Shown in pieces: positions 53,065 through 62,195 of a stretch of DNA of 64,000 nucleotides. A program made the position numbers and the translations under genes. The notes under the pieces are model-generated. The model worked only from the letters and a program-made list of their open reading frames with translations. It was not told the DNA's origin and made no database searches. Numbering within the stretch: position 1 is the first letter of the stretch; the number at the start of each line of letters is the position of its first letter. The DNA lies in NCBI GenBank assembly GCA_001725155.1, contig MEFP01000030.1, positions 558,001-622,000 of the forward strand, given 5' to 3'. The stretch is from Lysobacteraceae bacterium SCN 69-320. GTDB taxonomy: Bacteria > Pseudomonadota > Gammaproteobacteria > Xanthomonadales > Rhodanobacteraceae.

Positions 53065-53850
53065 CTACAGCCCGAAGAACGCCCGCGCGGTCGCCGTCGT
53101 GCCGGCCGCCGTCGTCTCCAGGGACTCGCCGCGGTCGCGCGCGACTTCGGCGCAGATGTGCGCGAGGTACATGGGCTCGTTGCGCCGGTGGCTCGGCATC
53201 GGCGCGAGGTTGCGCGGCATCAGGTAGGGGCTGTCGGTCTCGATCATGAGCCGGTTCAGCGGCACATTGCCGACGATCTCGCGCAGATGCGTGCCGCGGC
53301 GCTCGTCGCAGATCCAGCCGGTGATGCCGACATGGCAGTCCAGGTCGAGGTAGTCGAACAGTTCCTCGCGCGTGCCGGTGAAGCAGTGCACGACCACGGC
53401 CGCGAGCCGGTCGCGCACGGGCCGCAGTATGGCCATGAAGTCGTCGTGCGCATCGCGCTGATGCAGGAACAGCGGCTTGCCGCAGTCCAGCGCGATCTGC
53501 AGCTGGCGCTCGAACGCGAACTGCTGGGTCGGCCGCGGCGACAGGTCGCGGTGGTAGTCCAGGCCGGTCTCGCCGACGGCGCGCACCTGCGGCGCTGCGA
53601 CGAGTTCGCGCAGTAGCGCGTCGCAGTCGGCGTCGTACTCGGCAGCGTGGTGCGGATGCACGCCGGCCGTCGCGAACAGGCGTCCCGGATGCGCCTGGGC
53701 CAGGGCCAGCGCCTGCGGGCTGCCTTCGCGGCTCGCGCCGGTGACGACCAGCTGGTCCACGCCCTGCGCGGCGGCACGTTCCAGCACAGCCGACAGATCA
53801 TGCGAAAAGGAGGAATGCGTCAGGTTGGCGCCGATATCGACGAGCTGCAT
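53065..53850 (-). CDS. tatD: TatD family metal-dependent DNase
   Basis: The 261-aa protein from ATG 53850 starts MQLVDIGANLTHSSFSHDLS, as in true TatD rather than YcfH. Metal ligands are visible as ETGLDYHRD, HQRDAHDDF, VVHCFTGTREE and IETDSPYLMPRNL, and the ending RRNEPMYLAHICAEVARDRG is characteristic. TatD is a magnesium-dependent exonuclease linked to DNA repair and DNA breakdown. A GTG 18 nt upstream is an alternative start. It stands alone here, without tat genes. Confidence 0.93.
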   Translation of the reverse strand: MQLVDIGANLTHSSFSHDLSAVLERAAAQGVDQLVVTGASREGSPQALALAQAHPGRLFATAGVHPHHAAEYDADCDALLRELVAAPQVRAVGETGLDYHRDLSPRPTQQFAFERQLQIALDCGKPLFLHQRDAHDDFMAILRPVRDRLAAVVVHCFTGTREELFDYLDLDCHVGITGWICDERRGTHLREIVGNVPLNRLMIETDSPYLMPRNLAPMPSHRRNEPMYLAHICAEVARDRGESLETTAAGTTATARAFFGL

Positions 53851-54028
53851 GCAAGAATGGCCGGGCACGAGGACCGGACATTATGCGGAAAGCGCAACCG
53901 CTGCAGTAGCGCCGCCGGCCCTGGCGCGGCAGGCTGTGCGGCGGCAAAAAGTTCACCGGCAATTCATCCGGATCACAACACTCTCGCGAACGTTTGCGGC
54001 TCGCACAGAACTCTAGGGAGAAATCGTT

Positions 54029-55279
54029 ATGCGCACGTTAAAAACATGGACAGCCACCGGGCTGTGGCTGGTCGGTTCGATGTTCGCGCTGCAGGCCAGC
54101 GCCAACGAGGAAGTCATCCTCAACGAGCAGGTCATCCTCGGCGATGCGGCGCTGCTGCGCGACCAGAATGCCGCCAAGGAAGTCACCCAGATCCGCGCCC
54201 TGCTGAGCGCGCCGCAGGCGGCCGCCACGCTGGCGCCGCAGCGCGGCGAAGCCAGGAGCCTGACCGACCCGGTCGCCAAGGCGCTGACGCCGAAAGCCAA
54301 CTCCTACCGCGCCTACGCGCCGAGCTGCCTGGCCTATCCGCTGCCCGAACAGTTCAGCGGTCCGCTGTATCCGGCGAACGGCTCGTTCCGCGTGCTGCTC
54401 GCGGCGCGCGACATCAATTTCCCGGACCGCTACTACGAGGAAATCGTCAACGTGCGTCTCTGGCGCATTCCGTGCAGCAGCAGCGGCCAGTTCTACGACG
54501 CGGTCACCTTGCTCGCGATCGACCGTGACGCCGCCAACGAAGGCAACAGCACGCGCTATCCGTTGTTCCCGGGCCTGCGTCTGACCCAGGGCAACAACAC
54601 GCGCAAGCTCGTGCGCGTGGCCGACGAGCCGAACACCGTGACTTCGCACATCTATGCCGACGAGCCGCTGATCAACAGCGGCACCTACGTGCTGGAGAAC
54701 TTCGCGACCAACGATGCGAGCACCGCGTTCTGGGATTTCAACAACGCGTTCACCCTGACGTTCTACAACTTCTTCCAGGGCGATACGGGCCAGCCGATCT
54801 CCGTGCCGGCGTACAACCCGACCCAGGCCACCTACCCGACCGCGTTCGGCAACGTGCCGGTGACCGGCTATCTGACCGGCAACTGGTTCGACCCGGCGCA
54901 CTCGGGCGAGGGCATGCTGATCCAGGTATTCGACCTGCCCGGCACCTCGACCGAGAAGCTGCTGACCTTCGCCTGGTTCACCTATGGCGTCGACCGCCTG
55001 CCGTTCTGGCTGTTCGGCTCGGCGCGCTTCCCGACCGACTCGCGCGGCCCGATCGTGGCCGAGACCATCTACAACAGCAACGGCGGCTTTGCCGGCGACT
55101 TCGGTGCCTCGACGACCGCGACGCGCTGGGGCACGGTCACGTTCGAGTTCCCGAGCTGCTACAAGATGAAGTTCAGCTACAACGGCTCGGCTGCGTCGGC
55201 CGGTGGACCGTCCGGCAGCGGCACGCGCGACACCTGGCAGCGTCGCGACGTCGAGCTCAACGGCCTGACCTGCGAATAA
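54029..55279 (+). CDS. Large secreted protein with GxWFDPxxSGxG-type C-terminal domain
   Basis: The 416-aa product starts MRTLKTWTATGLWLVGSMFA and has a signal peptide ending near ASA-NEE. GGGAG precedes the ATG. The N-terminal part (about residues 30-85) is helical and charged, the middle (90-270) beta-rich with two Cys. The C-terminal region has GNWFDPAHSGEGMLIQVFDL and LTFAWFTYGVDRLPFWLFGS. I know this WFDPxxSGxG motif from many exported proteins of Xanthomonadales, where its function is undefined. The gene is monocistronic with a strong terminator. Confidence 0.8.
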   Translation: MRTLKTWTATGLWLVGSMFALQASANEEVILNEQVILGDAALLRDQNAAKEVTQIRALLSAPQAAATLAPQRGEARSLTDPVAKALTPKANSYRAYAPSCLAYPLPEQFSGPLYPANGSFRVLLAARDINFPDRYYEEIVNVRLWRIPCSSSGQFYDAVTLLAIDRDAANEGNSTRYPLFPGLRLTQGNNTRKLVRVADEPNTVTSHIYADEPLINSGTYVLENFATNDASTAFWDFNNAFTLTFYNFFQGDTGQPISVPAYNPTQATYPTAFGNVPVTGYLTGNWFDPAHSGEGMLIQVFDLPGTSTEKLLTFAWFTYGVDRLPFWLFGSARFPTDSRGPIVAETIYNSNGGFAGDFGASTTATRWGTVTFEFPSCYKMKFSYNGSAASAGGPSGSGTRDTWQRRDVELNGLTCE

Positions 55280-55307
55280 GACGCGCACCGGTCAGCTGAA
55301 GCACCGG

Positions 55308-55350
55308 CCCCGGTGTTCCCGCGCGAAAGCCGCGGAACACCGGGGTTTTT
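55308..55350 (+). terminator. Strong intrinsic terminator
   Basis: CCCCGGTGTTCC (55308-55319) pairs perfectly with GGAACACCGGGG (55334-55345), followed by TTTTT. It lies about 30 bp after the stop of the 416-aa secreted protein gene. Confidence 0.9.
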
Positions 55351-55445
55351 CATGTTTGCGGCGGCGGACGTCCGCCATGCCGCGGCCCTGTCCGTTTGCC
55401 GCTGCCGCGCATGAGTTCGGGTCGTCTGCAGCGCTGCGCTAGGCT

Positions 55446-57962
55446 ATGCGGGTGAACGCCTCTAACTCCGCCGCCTTTCCGATCCACGAAATCCTCCCTG
55501 CCCTGCTCGCGACGCTCGCCAGCCGCTCGCGCGCCGTGCTCGAAGCGCCGCCCGGCGCGGGCAAGACCACGCAGGTGCCGCTGGCCCTGCTGGACCAGCC
55601 CTGGCTCGCCGGGCGCAAGATCCTGCTGCTCGAACCGCGCCGCATCGCCGCGCGCGCGGCGGCCGAGTTCATGGCACGCCAGCTCGGCGAAGAAGTCGGC
55701 GAGACGGTCGGCTATCGCATCCGCTTCGAGGCCAAGGTCTCCCCGGCGACGCGCATCGAGGTCGTCACCGAAGGCATTCTCACGCGACTGCTGCAGTCCG
55801 ACCCCGAACTCGGCGGCGTCGGCGCGATCCTGTTCGACGAATTCCACGAACGCCATCTGCACGGCGATCTCGGCGCCGCACTCGCGCTCGACGTGCAGGG
55901 CACATTACGGCCGGATCTGCGGCTGCTCGTGATGTCGGCCACACTCGACGGCGAACGCATCGCGCGCTGGCTCGATGCGCCGCGGCTCACGAGCGCCGGG
56001 CGCAGTTTCCCGGTGGAGATCGCGTATCCGCCGGCCCGCAGCGGCGAAGACTGGCTGCCGCATCTGCGCCGCGTCGCCGAGCAGGCGCTGGCCGACACCG
56101 ACGGCGACATCCTCGTGTTCCTGCCGGGCAAGCGCGAGATCGAACGTGCCCGCGCGCTGCTCAACGGCATCGCCCCGACCACGTCGAACCTGCAGGTGCT
56201 GGCGCTGCACGGCGAGCTGTCGCTGCAGGAACAGCGCGCCGCATTGACGCCGGCGAGCCCGGGCACACGGCGCATCGTGCTGGCGACGAACGTGGCGGAA
56301 TCGAGCGTGACCTTGCCGGGCATACGCGCGGTGATCGACACGGGCCAGGCGCGCGAACCGCGCTTCGATCCGAACTCGGGTTTCACGCGCCTGCAGACGG
56401 TCGCGATTTCGCAGGCGTCGGCGGATCAGCGCGCCGGCCGCGCCGGCCGCGTCGCCGCGGGACGCGCCTACCGCCTGTGGCCGCAGAGTCAGCGCCTCGA
56501 ACCGTCGCGCACGCCGGAACTGGATCAGGTCGAACTGTCCGGTCTTGCGCTGGAACTGGCAGCCTGGGGCGCCGAGACGCTGCCTTGGCTCGATGCGCCG
56601 CCGCCGGGCCATCTCGCGCAGGCGCGCGAACTGCTCGTGCTGCTCGGCGCGCTCGACAGGGATCGGCGCATCACGGCCCTGGGTCGCGATCTGATCGCGC
56701 TCGGCGCGACGCCGCGACTGGCCGCGGCCGCGGCGCGCGCACCGGCCGGCGACCGCGCACTCGTCGCCGATCTGCTTGCCGCCCTCGATGCGCGCAGTCC
56801 GCTGCGCGGCGATGCCGGACGCAGCGACGATTTCCGCCTGCGCATTGCCGCGCTGCATGCCTGGCGCCGCGACGGCGCGCGCGGTGCGCGCGATGCGGAC
56901 ATCGGCGCGCTCGCCGCACTCGACCAGGCCAGCGCCGGATGGCGCCGCCGCCTGCGCAGCGACGCACCCGCACGCGACGGCGGCGATGCGCTGCGCATCG
57001 GCGATCTGCTGCTGCATGCGTTTCCGGACCGCGTCGCGCGGCAGGATCCGGCCAATCCGCGCCGCTACGCCTTGTCCAACGGCCGCGGCGCGCGCCTGCA
57101 CGACAACACCGCGCTGTACGGCGAACCCTGGCTGATCGCGCTCGATCTGCGCCTGGACGACAAGGACAGCCTGATCCTGTCGGCGGCGCCGTTCGATCCG
57201 GATCTGCTCGAACGCGATTTCCCCGAGCGATTCGCCAGCGTGCGCGCGGTGCGCTGGAACAGCGCCAAGCGCGCCGTCGAGGCATTCGAGGAGCGCCGCT
57301 TCGCCGCGCTCGTGCTGAGCCGGCGCCAGGTCGCGGTCACGCCGGCCGACGCGGTTCCGGCGCTGATGGCTGCGGTGCGCGACAGCGGGCTGGATGTGCT
57401 GCCCTGGAGCGATCACGCGCGCGAGCTGCGCCAGCGCGTGCTCGCGCTGCGCCAGTGGTGCCCGGAACTCGGCCTGCCGGATCTTTCCGACGCGGCGCTG
57501 CTCGCCTCGCTCGAGGACTGGCTCGCGCCCTATCTCGACGGCAAGTCGCGCATCGACGCCCTGCGCGCCGACGAACTGTCGCAGGCGCTGGCCGGCATGC
57601 TCGACTACGAGCAGCGGCGCGCGCTCGATGCGCAGGCCCCGGTCAGCATTCGCGTGCCCAGCGGCAGCGAACGCCGCATCGAGTACGCCGACGGCCAGCC
57701 GCCGGTGCTCGCGGTGAAACTGCAGGAACTTTTCGGCCTCGCCGACACGCCGCGCATCGCGCAGGGACGCGTGCCGCTGACCCTGCACCTGCTGTCGCCG
57801 GCGCAGCGCCCGATCCAGGTCACCCAGGATCTCAAGGGTTTCTGGGAACGCACCTATCCCGAAGTCCGCAAGGAATTGAAAGGCCGCTATCCGCGGCACC
57901 CGTGGCCCGACGATCCGTGGAGCGCGATGCCGACCGCGCGGGCGAAGCCGCGCGGGACGTGA
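55446..57962 (+). CDS. hrpB: ATP-dependent RNA helicase HrpB
   Basis: The 838-aa DEAH helicase has motif I VLEAPPGAGKTTQVPLALLD, the DEFH box ILFDEFHERHLHGDL, motif III VMSATLDG, motif VI ASADQRAGRAGRVAAGRAYR and the HrpB-specific C-terminal domain ending with GFWERTYPEVRKELKGRYPR and HPWPDDP. In E. coli its role is poorly defined; in Xanthomonas-like bacteria it affects mRNA processing and adhesion. It is convergent with hslU and complete. Confidence 0.95.
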   Translation: MRVNASNSAAFPIHEILPALLATLASRSRAVLEAPPGAGKTTQVPLALLDQPWLAGRKILLLEPRRIAARAAAEFMARQLGEEVGETVGYRIRFEAKVSPATRIEVVTEGILTRLLQSDPELGGVGAILFDEFHERHLHGDLGAALALDVQGTLRPDLRLLVMSATLDGERIARWLDAPRLTSAGRSFPVEIAYPPARSGEDWLPHLRRVAEQALADTDGDILVFLPGKREIERARALLNGIAPTTSNLQVLALHGELSLQEQRAALTPASPGTRRIVLATNVAESSVTLPGIRAVIDTGQAREPRFDPNSGFTRLQTVAISQASADQRAGRAGRVAAGRAYRLWPQSQRLEPSRTPELDQVELSGLALELAAWGAETLPWLDAPPPGHLAQARELLVLLGALDRDRRITALGRDLIALGATPRLAAAAARAPAGDRALVADLLAALDARSPLRGDAGRSDDFRLRIAALHAWRRDGARGARDADIGALAALDQASAGWRRRLRSDAPARDGGDALRIGDLLLHAFPDRVARQDPANPRRYALSNGRGARLHDNTALYGEPWLIALDLRLDDKDSLILSAAPFDPDLLERDFPERFASVRAVRWNSAKRAVEAFEERRFAALVLSRRQVAVTPADAVPALMAAVRDSGLDVLPWSDHARELRQRVLALRQWCPELGLPDLSDAALLASLEDWLAPYLDGKSRIDALRADELSQALAGMLDYEQRRALDAQAPVSIRVPSGSERRIEYADGQPPVLAVKLQELFGLADTPRIAQGRVPLTLHLLSPAQRPIQVTQDLKGFWERTYPEVRKELKGRYPRHPWPDDPWSAMPTARAKPRGT

Positions 57963-58036
57963 ACGAGCTGCCGACGCAGGTTGCGGTTCGCGGCCAGGTT
58001 CGCGCGGCGCCGCACTGGGTTTGTGGATAGGAGCAG

Positions 58037-58077
58037 CCGGGTGTGAGAGCGGCCCAGCGAACGGCCGCCGCACCCGG
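58037..58077 (-). terminator. Hairpin at the end of hslU
   Basis: CCGGGTG (58037-58043) pairs with CACCCGG (58071-58077) around an inner CGGCC/GGCCG stem, beginning directly after the hslU stop. It lacks a T run. The adjacent 57975-58000 segment (CAGGTTGCGGTTCGC) resembles a fragment of the dispersed repeat. Confidence 0.4.
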
Positions 58078-59406
58078 TCAGAGTATGTAGCGCGAGTGGT
58101 CCTCGTCCTTCACGAGCTCGGCCAGATGCGCGTCGACATAGCCGGCATCGACGCGATAGTGCGTGCCGCTCTTGTCCGGCGCCTCGTAGGAGATCGTGTC
58201 GAGCAGGCGTTCGAGCACGGTGTGCAGCCGTCGCGCACCGATGTTCTCGGTGCGTTCGTTGACCTGGAACGCGATCGCGGCCAGGCGTGCGACGCCGTCG
58301 TCGGTGAATTCCAGGCTCACGCCTTCGGTCGCGAGCAGCGCCGTGTACTGCTTGGTCAGCGCGTTGTGCGGCTCGCGCAGGATGCGCACGAAGTCGTCGC
58401 TGCTGAGCGCGCCGAGTTCGACGCGGATCGGGAAGCGACCCTGCAGCTCCGGAATCAGATCCGACGGCTTGGCCAGCGAAAACGCGCCCGAGGCGATGAA
58501 CAGGATGTGGTCGGTCTTGATGACGCCGTACTTGGTCGACACGGTCGAACCTTCGACCAGCGGCAGCAGGTCGCGCTGTACGCCTTCGCGGCTGACGCCG
58601 GCGCCGTGCCACTCGCCACGCTGGGCGACCTTGTCGATCTCGTCGATGAAGACGATGCCGTTCTGCTCGCAGTTGCGCAGCGCCTCGGCCTTGAGCTCTT
58701 CCTCGTTGAGCAGCTTGCCGGCTTCCTCTTCGATGAGCATCGGCCGGGCAGCCTTGATCGTGAGCTTGCGCGACTGGGTGCGCGCGCCGGCCAGCGACTG
58801 GAACATGCCGCGCAGCTGCTGGCTCATTTCCTCCATGCCCGGCGGTGCGGCGATCTCCACGCCGAGGTTGACGCTGGTTTCCAGCTCGATCTCGCGCTCG
58901 TCGAGCTTGCCTTCGCGCAACTGGCGGCGCAGCTTCTGCCGCGTCTCGTCGTGGCTGCCTTCGCCCGAAGACGGCTCCCAGCTCGTCGCGCGGCGCGGCA
59001 GCAGTGCGTCGAGGATGCGCTCTTCGGCGCGGTCCTCGGCCGTGGTCCTGACCCGCGCCTTGGCATGCTCGCGCGTCATCTTCCAGGCCGTGTCGGCGAG
59101 GTCGCGCACGATGGACTCCACGTCCTTGCCGACGTAGCCGACCTCGGTGAACTTGGTCGCCTCGACCTTGATGAACGGTGCATTCGCGAGGCCGGCCAGG
59201 CGCCGGGCGATCTCGGTCTTGCCGACGCCGGTCGGACCGATCATCAGGATGTTCTTCGGCGTCACCTCGTCACGCAGCGACGGCTCCAGCTGCATGCGGC
59301 GCCAGCGGTTGCGCAGGGCGATCGCGACGGCGCGCTTGGCGGCGTGCTGGCCGACGATGTAGCGGTCGAGCTCGTTGACGATTTCGCGGGGGGTCAGTTC
59401 GGACAT
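58078..59406 (-). CDS. hslU: ATP-dependent protease ATPase subunit HslU
   Basis: The 442-aa AAA+ protein starts [20 protein letters not shown]. It has Walker [21 protein letters not shown], the pore motif in [16 protein letters not shown] (GYVG), Walker [16 protein letters not shown], and the ending [19 protein letters not shown] that inserts into HslV. It unfolds substrates and feeds them to HslV. The I-domain lies at about 110-240. It follows hslV by 42 bp in the same operon. Confidence 0.97.
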   Translation of the reverse strand: MSELTPREIVNELDRYIVGQHAAKRAVAIALRNRWRRMQLEPSLRDEVTPKNILMIGPTGVGKTEIARRLAGLANAPFIKVEATKFTEVGYVGKDVESIVRDLADTAWKMTREHAKARVRTTAEDRAEERILDALLPRRATSWEPSSGEGSHDETRQKLRRQLREGKLDEREIELETSVNLGVEIAAPPGMEEMSQQLRGMFQSLAGARTQSRKLTIKAARPMLIEEEAGKLLNEEELKAEALRNCEQNGIVFIDEIDKVAQRGEWHGAGVSREGVQRDLLPLVEGSTVSTKYGVIKTDHILFIASGAFSLAKPSDLIPELQGRFPIRVELGALSSDDFVRILREPHNALTKQYTALLATEGVSLEFTDDGVARLAAIAFQVNERTENIGARRLHTVLERLLDTISYEAPDKSGTHYRVDAGYVDAHLAELVKDEDHSRYIL

Positions 59407-59448
59407 GCGGGAAAACGTTCCTCGAAGTCGCGCGGCGGCGGCCGGGCC

Positions 59449-60015
59449 TCAGGCCTGGCGCACCGCGCCGGTGTCGCCGTCGAGTTCCTCGATGGCGATC
59501 GTATGGTTGGTGTAGATGCAGATGTCGCCGGCGATCTTCAGCGCCTGCTCGACGATGCTTCGCGCATCGAGCCCGGTGTTCTCCAGCAGCGCCTTGGCCG
59601 CGGCCTGGGCATAGGGCCCGCCGGAACCGATCGCGATCAGGCCGTGCTCGGGTTCGAGCACGTCGCCGTTGCCGGAGATCAGCAGCGAGCTGTCGCGGTC
59701 GGCGACCGCCAGCATCGCTTCGAGACGGCCGAGCCGGCGGTCGGTGCGCCACTCCTTGGCCAGTTCCACGGCGGCGCGGACCAGCTGGTTGCCGTGCTTG
59801 GCGAGCTTGTCCTCGAACAGCTCGAACAGGGTGAACGCATCGGCCGTGGCGCCGGCGAAGCCGGCCAGCACGTCGCCGCGGCCGAGCCGGCGCAGCTTGC
59901 GCGCATTGGACTTGACCACGGTATGGCCGAGGGTCACCTGGCCGTCGCCGCCGATGACGACCCGGCCGTTGCGCCGTACCGACACGATGGTCGTCGCATG
60001 AAAACTGTCCGTCAT
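59449..60015 (-). CDS. hslV: ATP-dependent protease peptidase subunit HslV
   Basis: The 188-aa product starts [20 protein letters not shown]. The catalytic Thr of HslV must be N-terminal, so the seven-residue leader MTDSFHA has to be removed before TTIVSV, unlike E. coli where only Met is lost; Xanthomonas-type HslV proteins have similar leaders. Other landmarks are [37 protein letters not shown] and [15 protein letters not shown]. It forms the proteolytic double ring with HslU. No heat-shock promoter was convincingly recognised upstream. Confidence 0.96.
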   Translation of the reverse strand: MTDSFHATTIVSVRRNGRVVIGGDGQVTLGHTVVKSNARKLRRLGRGDVLAGFAGATADAFTLFELFEDKLAKHGNQLVRAAVELAKEWRTDRRLGRLEAMLAVADRDSSLLISGNGDVLEPEHGLIAIGSGGPYAQAAAKALLENTGLDARSIVEQALKIAGDICIYTNHTIAIEELDGDTGAVRQA

Positions 60016-60214
60016 GGGAACTCCCGGAAAACGAATCCGGAAAGTAAGGACGACGGAGCGGCGGCGCAAGGGAAGCACGCGAAAAGCCGGCGCGTGACGC
60101 CGAGGGCGGCGCCGTATCGGTGAAAAGGCGCCGGCACGGACAGCTTCCGGCCGCGGACGCGCCGCGCGTCGTCATGAAACCTTTACACGACGGCGCCGCT
60201 GCGCCGCGGCCGAT

Positions 60215-60241
60215 GCCGCCGCCGGAACGACCGGCGGCGGC
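60215..60241 (-). terminator. Perfect 11-bp hairpin after the DUF3050 gene
   Basis: GCCGCCGCCGG (60215-60225) pairs with CCGGCGGCGGC (60231-60241) around a 5-nt loop, 10 bp past the DUF3050 stop on the minus strand. No T run follows. The rest of 60016-60214 shows no gene; it should hold the hslV promoter. Confidence 0.45.
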
Positions 60242-60251
60242 CGACTGCCGG

Positions 60252-61052
60252 TCAGGCGCTGGCGCGTCGTCCGCTGCGCGCGCTGCGCGCGAGCAGTTTG
60301 TCGGTACCGTCCCAGAGCCGCCGGCGCGCGGTCAGGCTGACGATCGCCGCGCGGCGCACCGCCTCGACGAGTTCGGGTTCGCGCTGCAGCGCCCGATCAA
60401 TGATGGCTTCGGCCGCCGGGCCGTGCGCGTCGCCGTCGAGTTCGATATGCCGGTCGAGGTAGTAGACGAACGACGGCGCCTCGATGCGGTCCAGACCCCA
60501 GCTGTCGAGCAGGCGCTGGAACATGCCCGGGATCACGTTCTCGCGGCCGTAGAAGAAATTCGCCATGACCACGAGCGTACGCTCGCCGATCGCCACGCGC
60601 AGCGTGTTGGTCACGAAGTCGATCACGCAGGCCGGCGCGCCGACGCGGCCCAGGGCGTTTTCCACCGGTACGCGCTCGCGCACCAGCGACAGGAACTGCT
60701 GGAACGGGCGCGTGTCGGCGCCGACCTCGCGCATCGCGGCGAGGTAGAGATCCATGTGGCTGATCGGATGGCCGTCCGGCCCCGTATCGGTTTCCTCGCC
60801 GAGGATGATTTCGTTGATCAGGTGCGCCGCCTCGATGTCCGGCGGCGGCATCCAGGGCAGTTCGACGCAGGTCAGGTCGCGCTGCAGGCGCTTGGCCAGG
60901 GACATGAAGTCCCAGACCGCATAGACGTGGACCTGCATGAACGCACGCAGCGAATCCATGTCGCGGATCGCGTCGAATACGCGGTGCGTGTGCAGGGCGT
61001 CGCGCAGCTCACGCACGTCGGGCGTGAATACCTGATCGAGTAATGCGGACAC
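60252..61052 (-). CDS. DUF3050 (haem-oxygenase-like fold) protein
   Basis: The start is GTG 61052, supported by AAGGAG 6 nt upstream, giving 266 aa. The sequence shows FMQVHVYAVWDFMSLAKRLQ, LINEIILGEETDTGPDGHPI, MDLYLAAMREVGADTRPFQQ and FVYYLDRHIELDGDAHGPAA. These fit the DUF3050 family, predicted to have a haem-oxygenase-like helical fold, with conserved His and Glu residues that could bind iron (HVYAVWD, EIILGEE, YLDRHIELDGDAH). Its substrate is unknown. It lies next to the hemerythrin genes, which is suggestive of iron or oxygen chemistry. Confidence 0.85.
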   Translation of the reverse strand: MSALLDQVFTPDVRELRDALHTHRVFDAIRDMDSLRAFMQVHVYAVWDFMSLAKRLQRDLTCVELPWMPPPDIEAAHLINEIILGEETDTGPDGHPISHMDLYLAAMREVGADTRPFQQFLSLVRERVPVENALGRVGAPACVIDFVTNTLRVAIGERTLVVMANFFYGRENVIPGMFQRLLDSWGLDRIEAPSFVYYLDRHIELDGDAHGPAAEAIIDRALQREPELVEAVRRAAIVSLTARRRLWDGTDKLLARSARSGRRASA

Positions 61053-61275
61053 GGCTGACTCCTTCTCTAGATGCGCGGAACCGCCGGATGCCGCCACGGC
61101 AACCGGTGTCGCGCGGGACTACGCTGAAAATCCGTCGCCTTGCGTTGTCGCCGGCCCCCTGCGGCCGCCCCCTGTCTCCCACTGGCGGAACGTCGGTGGC
61201 GCCGACGTCCCAACGCCCCGTGCGACGGAGCGGGTTGCTGTGCTTCGCGCCCGGCGGCCAGCGCCGCCGGGCGCG

Positions 61276-61779
61276 TCAGACGTTCTGGTAGAGCGGATAC
61301 AGGCTGCCTTCCTCGCGCTCGATGCGCTGCACGAGCAAGGCGCCGACATGGCGGTAGTCGGCGACGAATGCGCCGCGCTCAGCCATCGTCACCAGCGGCT
61401 GCTGGTATTTCTTGACGAAGTCGATGACGCCGCGCGCGATCGCATTCATCTCGCGGCGGAAGTCGCGGATCAGATTGAAGTTTTCATCGTCGTCGCGCAG
61501 CGTGTATTCGACGTAGTTGTAGAAGCGCACGTTCTCCGACAGCAGATGCGCCTCGAGCTGCGACTTGAAGACGAGCAGCTGGGCCGGCAGCAGATCCCAG
61601 CGGTCGCGCTCGGGCAGCAGGCCGATCTGCTCGTAGAGATGGACCAGTCCGCGGTGGTCGTGGATCAGCTGCGGCACCAGTTCCGAATCGAAGCGCGGCG
61701 CGCGCGGCGCCGGGGATGGCGGCGGTGCGACCGCGGCGTCGGGAGTGCGGCCGAACAGCTTGCGTATGGCTGCGAACAT
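61276..61779 (-). CDS. Hemerythrin-like domain protein (copy 1)
   Basis: The 167-aa protein starts MFAAIRKLFGRTPDAAVAPP, with a short basic helix and a Pro/Ala linker. The helical hemerythrin-type region (about residues 30-165) has LIHDHRGLVHLYEQI, LEAHLLSENVRFYNYVEYTL, LIRDFRREMNAIARGVIDFV and LLVQRIEREEGSLYPLYQ. The HxxxE pair (HLLSE) and the HDH and EE residues remain, but the HxxxH pair expected on the third helix is not visible, so the metal site may be reduced. It is a close paralog of the gene at 62196-62726. A promoter candidate lies just upstream. Confidence 0.85.
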   Translation of the reverse strand: MFAAIRKLFGRTPDAAVAPPPSPAPRAPRFDSELVPQLIHDHRGLVHLYEQIGLLPERDRWDLLPAQLLVFKSQLEAHLLSENVRFYNYVEYTLRDDDENFNLIRDFRREMNAIARGVIDFVKKYQQPLVTMAERGAFVADYRHVGALLVQRIEREEGSLYPLYQNV

Positions 61780-61825
61780 GCGGACTCCCGGAAAGGCCGT
61801 GGCGATGGCGGCGGCCGCGGCGTCG

Positions 61826-61853
61826 ATCCTAGCAGCACTTGAACTAATTTCAA
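61826..61853 (-). promoter_or_regulatory. Candidate sigma-70 promoter of hemerythrin copy 1, with a near-palindrome
   Basis: On the minus strand, TTGAAA (61853-61848) and TAGGAT (61831-61826) are 16 nt apart and 46 nt before the ATG. A near-palindrome CAATCGTATACGTATTG (61851-61867) overlaps the -35 end and could bind a regulator. The surrounding 61835-61915 is a marked AT-rich island. Confidence 0.55.
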
Positions 61854-61867
61854 TCGTATACGTATTG

Positions 61868-62195
61868 CCTAAATCATGAATTTATAAAGCGAAATATGCG
61901 CTCTATTTCACGATTCGTGTGAGCCGTTGCGACGCCGTTTGCCGATGCGCAATCGGGCACTCGGGCAGCGCAGCGGCTGCGCACGGCACAGCGGCGCCGG
62001 CGGACGCACGGAACGGCTTTTCGGCAGAGGCCGGAGACAACGCCCGGGGGGGGGGCGGCACCGCCGCGACGGCAGGCGACCCGCGACGAGAAACGGACGA
62101 CCAGACCGGCACACGCAGGACAATGCACCACGCGCCCCGCCTCGCGGCGGAGCGACGACGGTACGCTTCAGGCGCCGGCGTCGCCGGCGCCGATC
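61868..62195. other. Intergenic region between the two hemerythrin genes
   Basis: It holds the AT-rich island (to about 61915), then GC-rich DNA with a run of ten Gs (62046-62055). Open frames here are shadows with no start signal. The G10 tract is the longest homopolymer noticed in the window. Confidence 0.5.

Noticed and set aside
60016-60120. Sigma-32 heat-shock promoter upstream of hslV
   Set aside because: Sequences loosely like CTTGAAA and CCCCAT occur but not at proper spacing, so no site is claimed.
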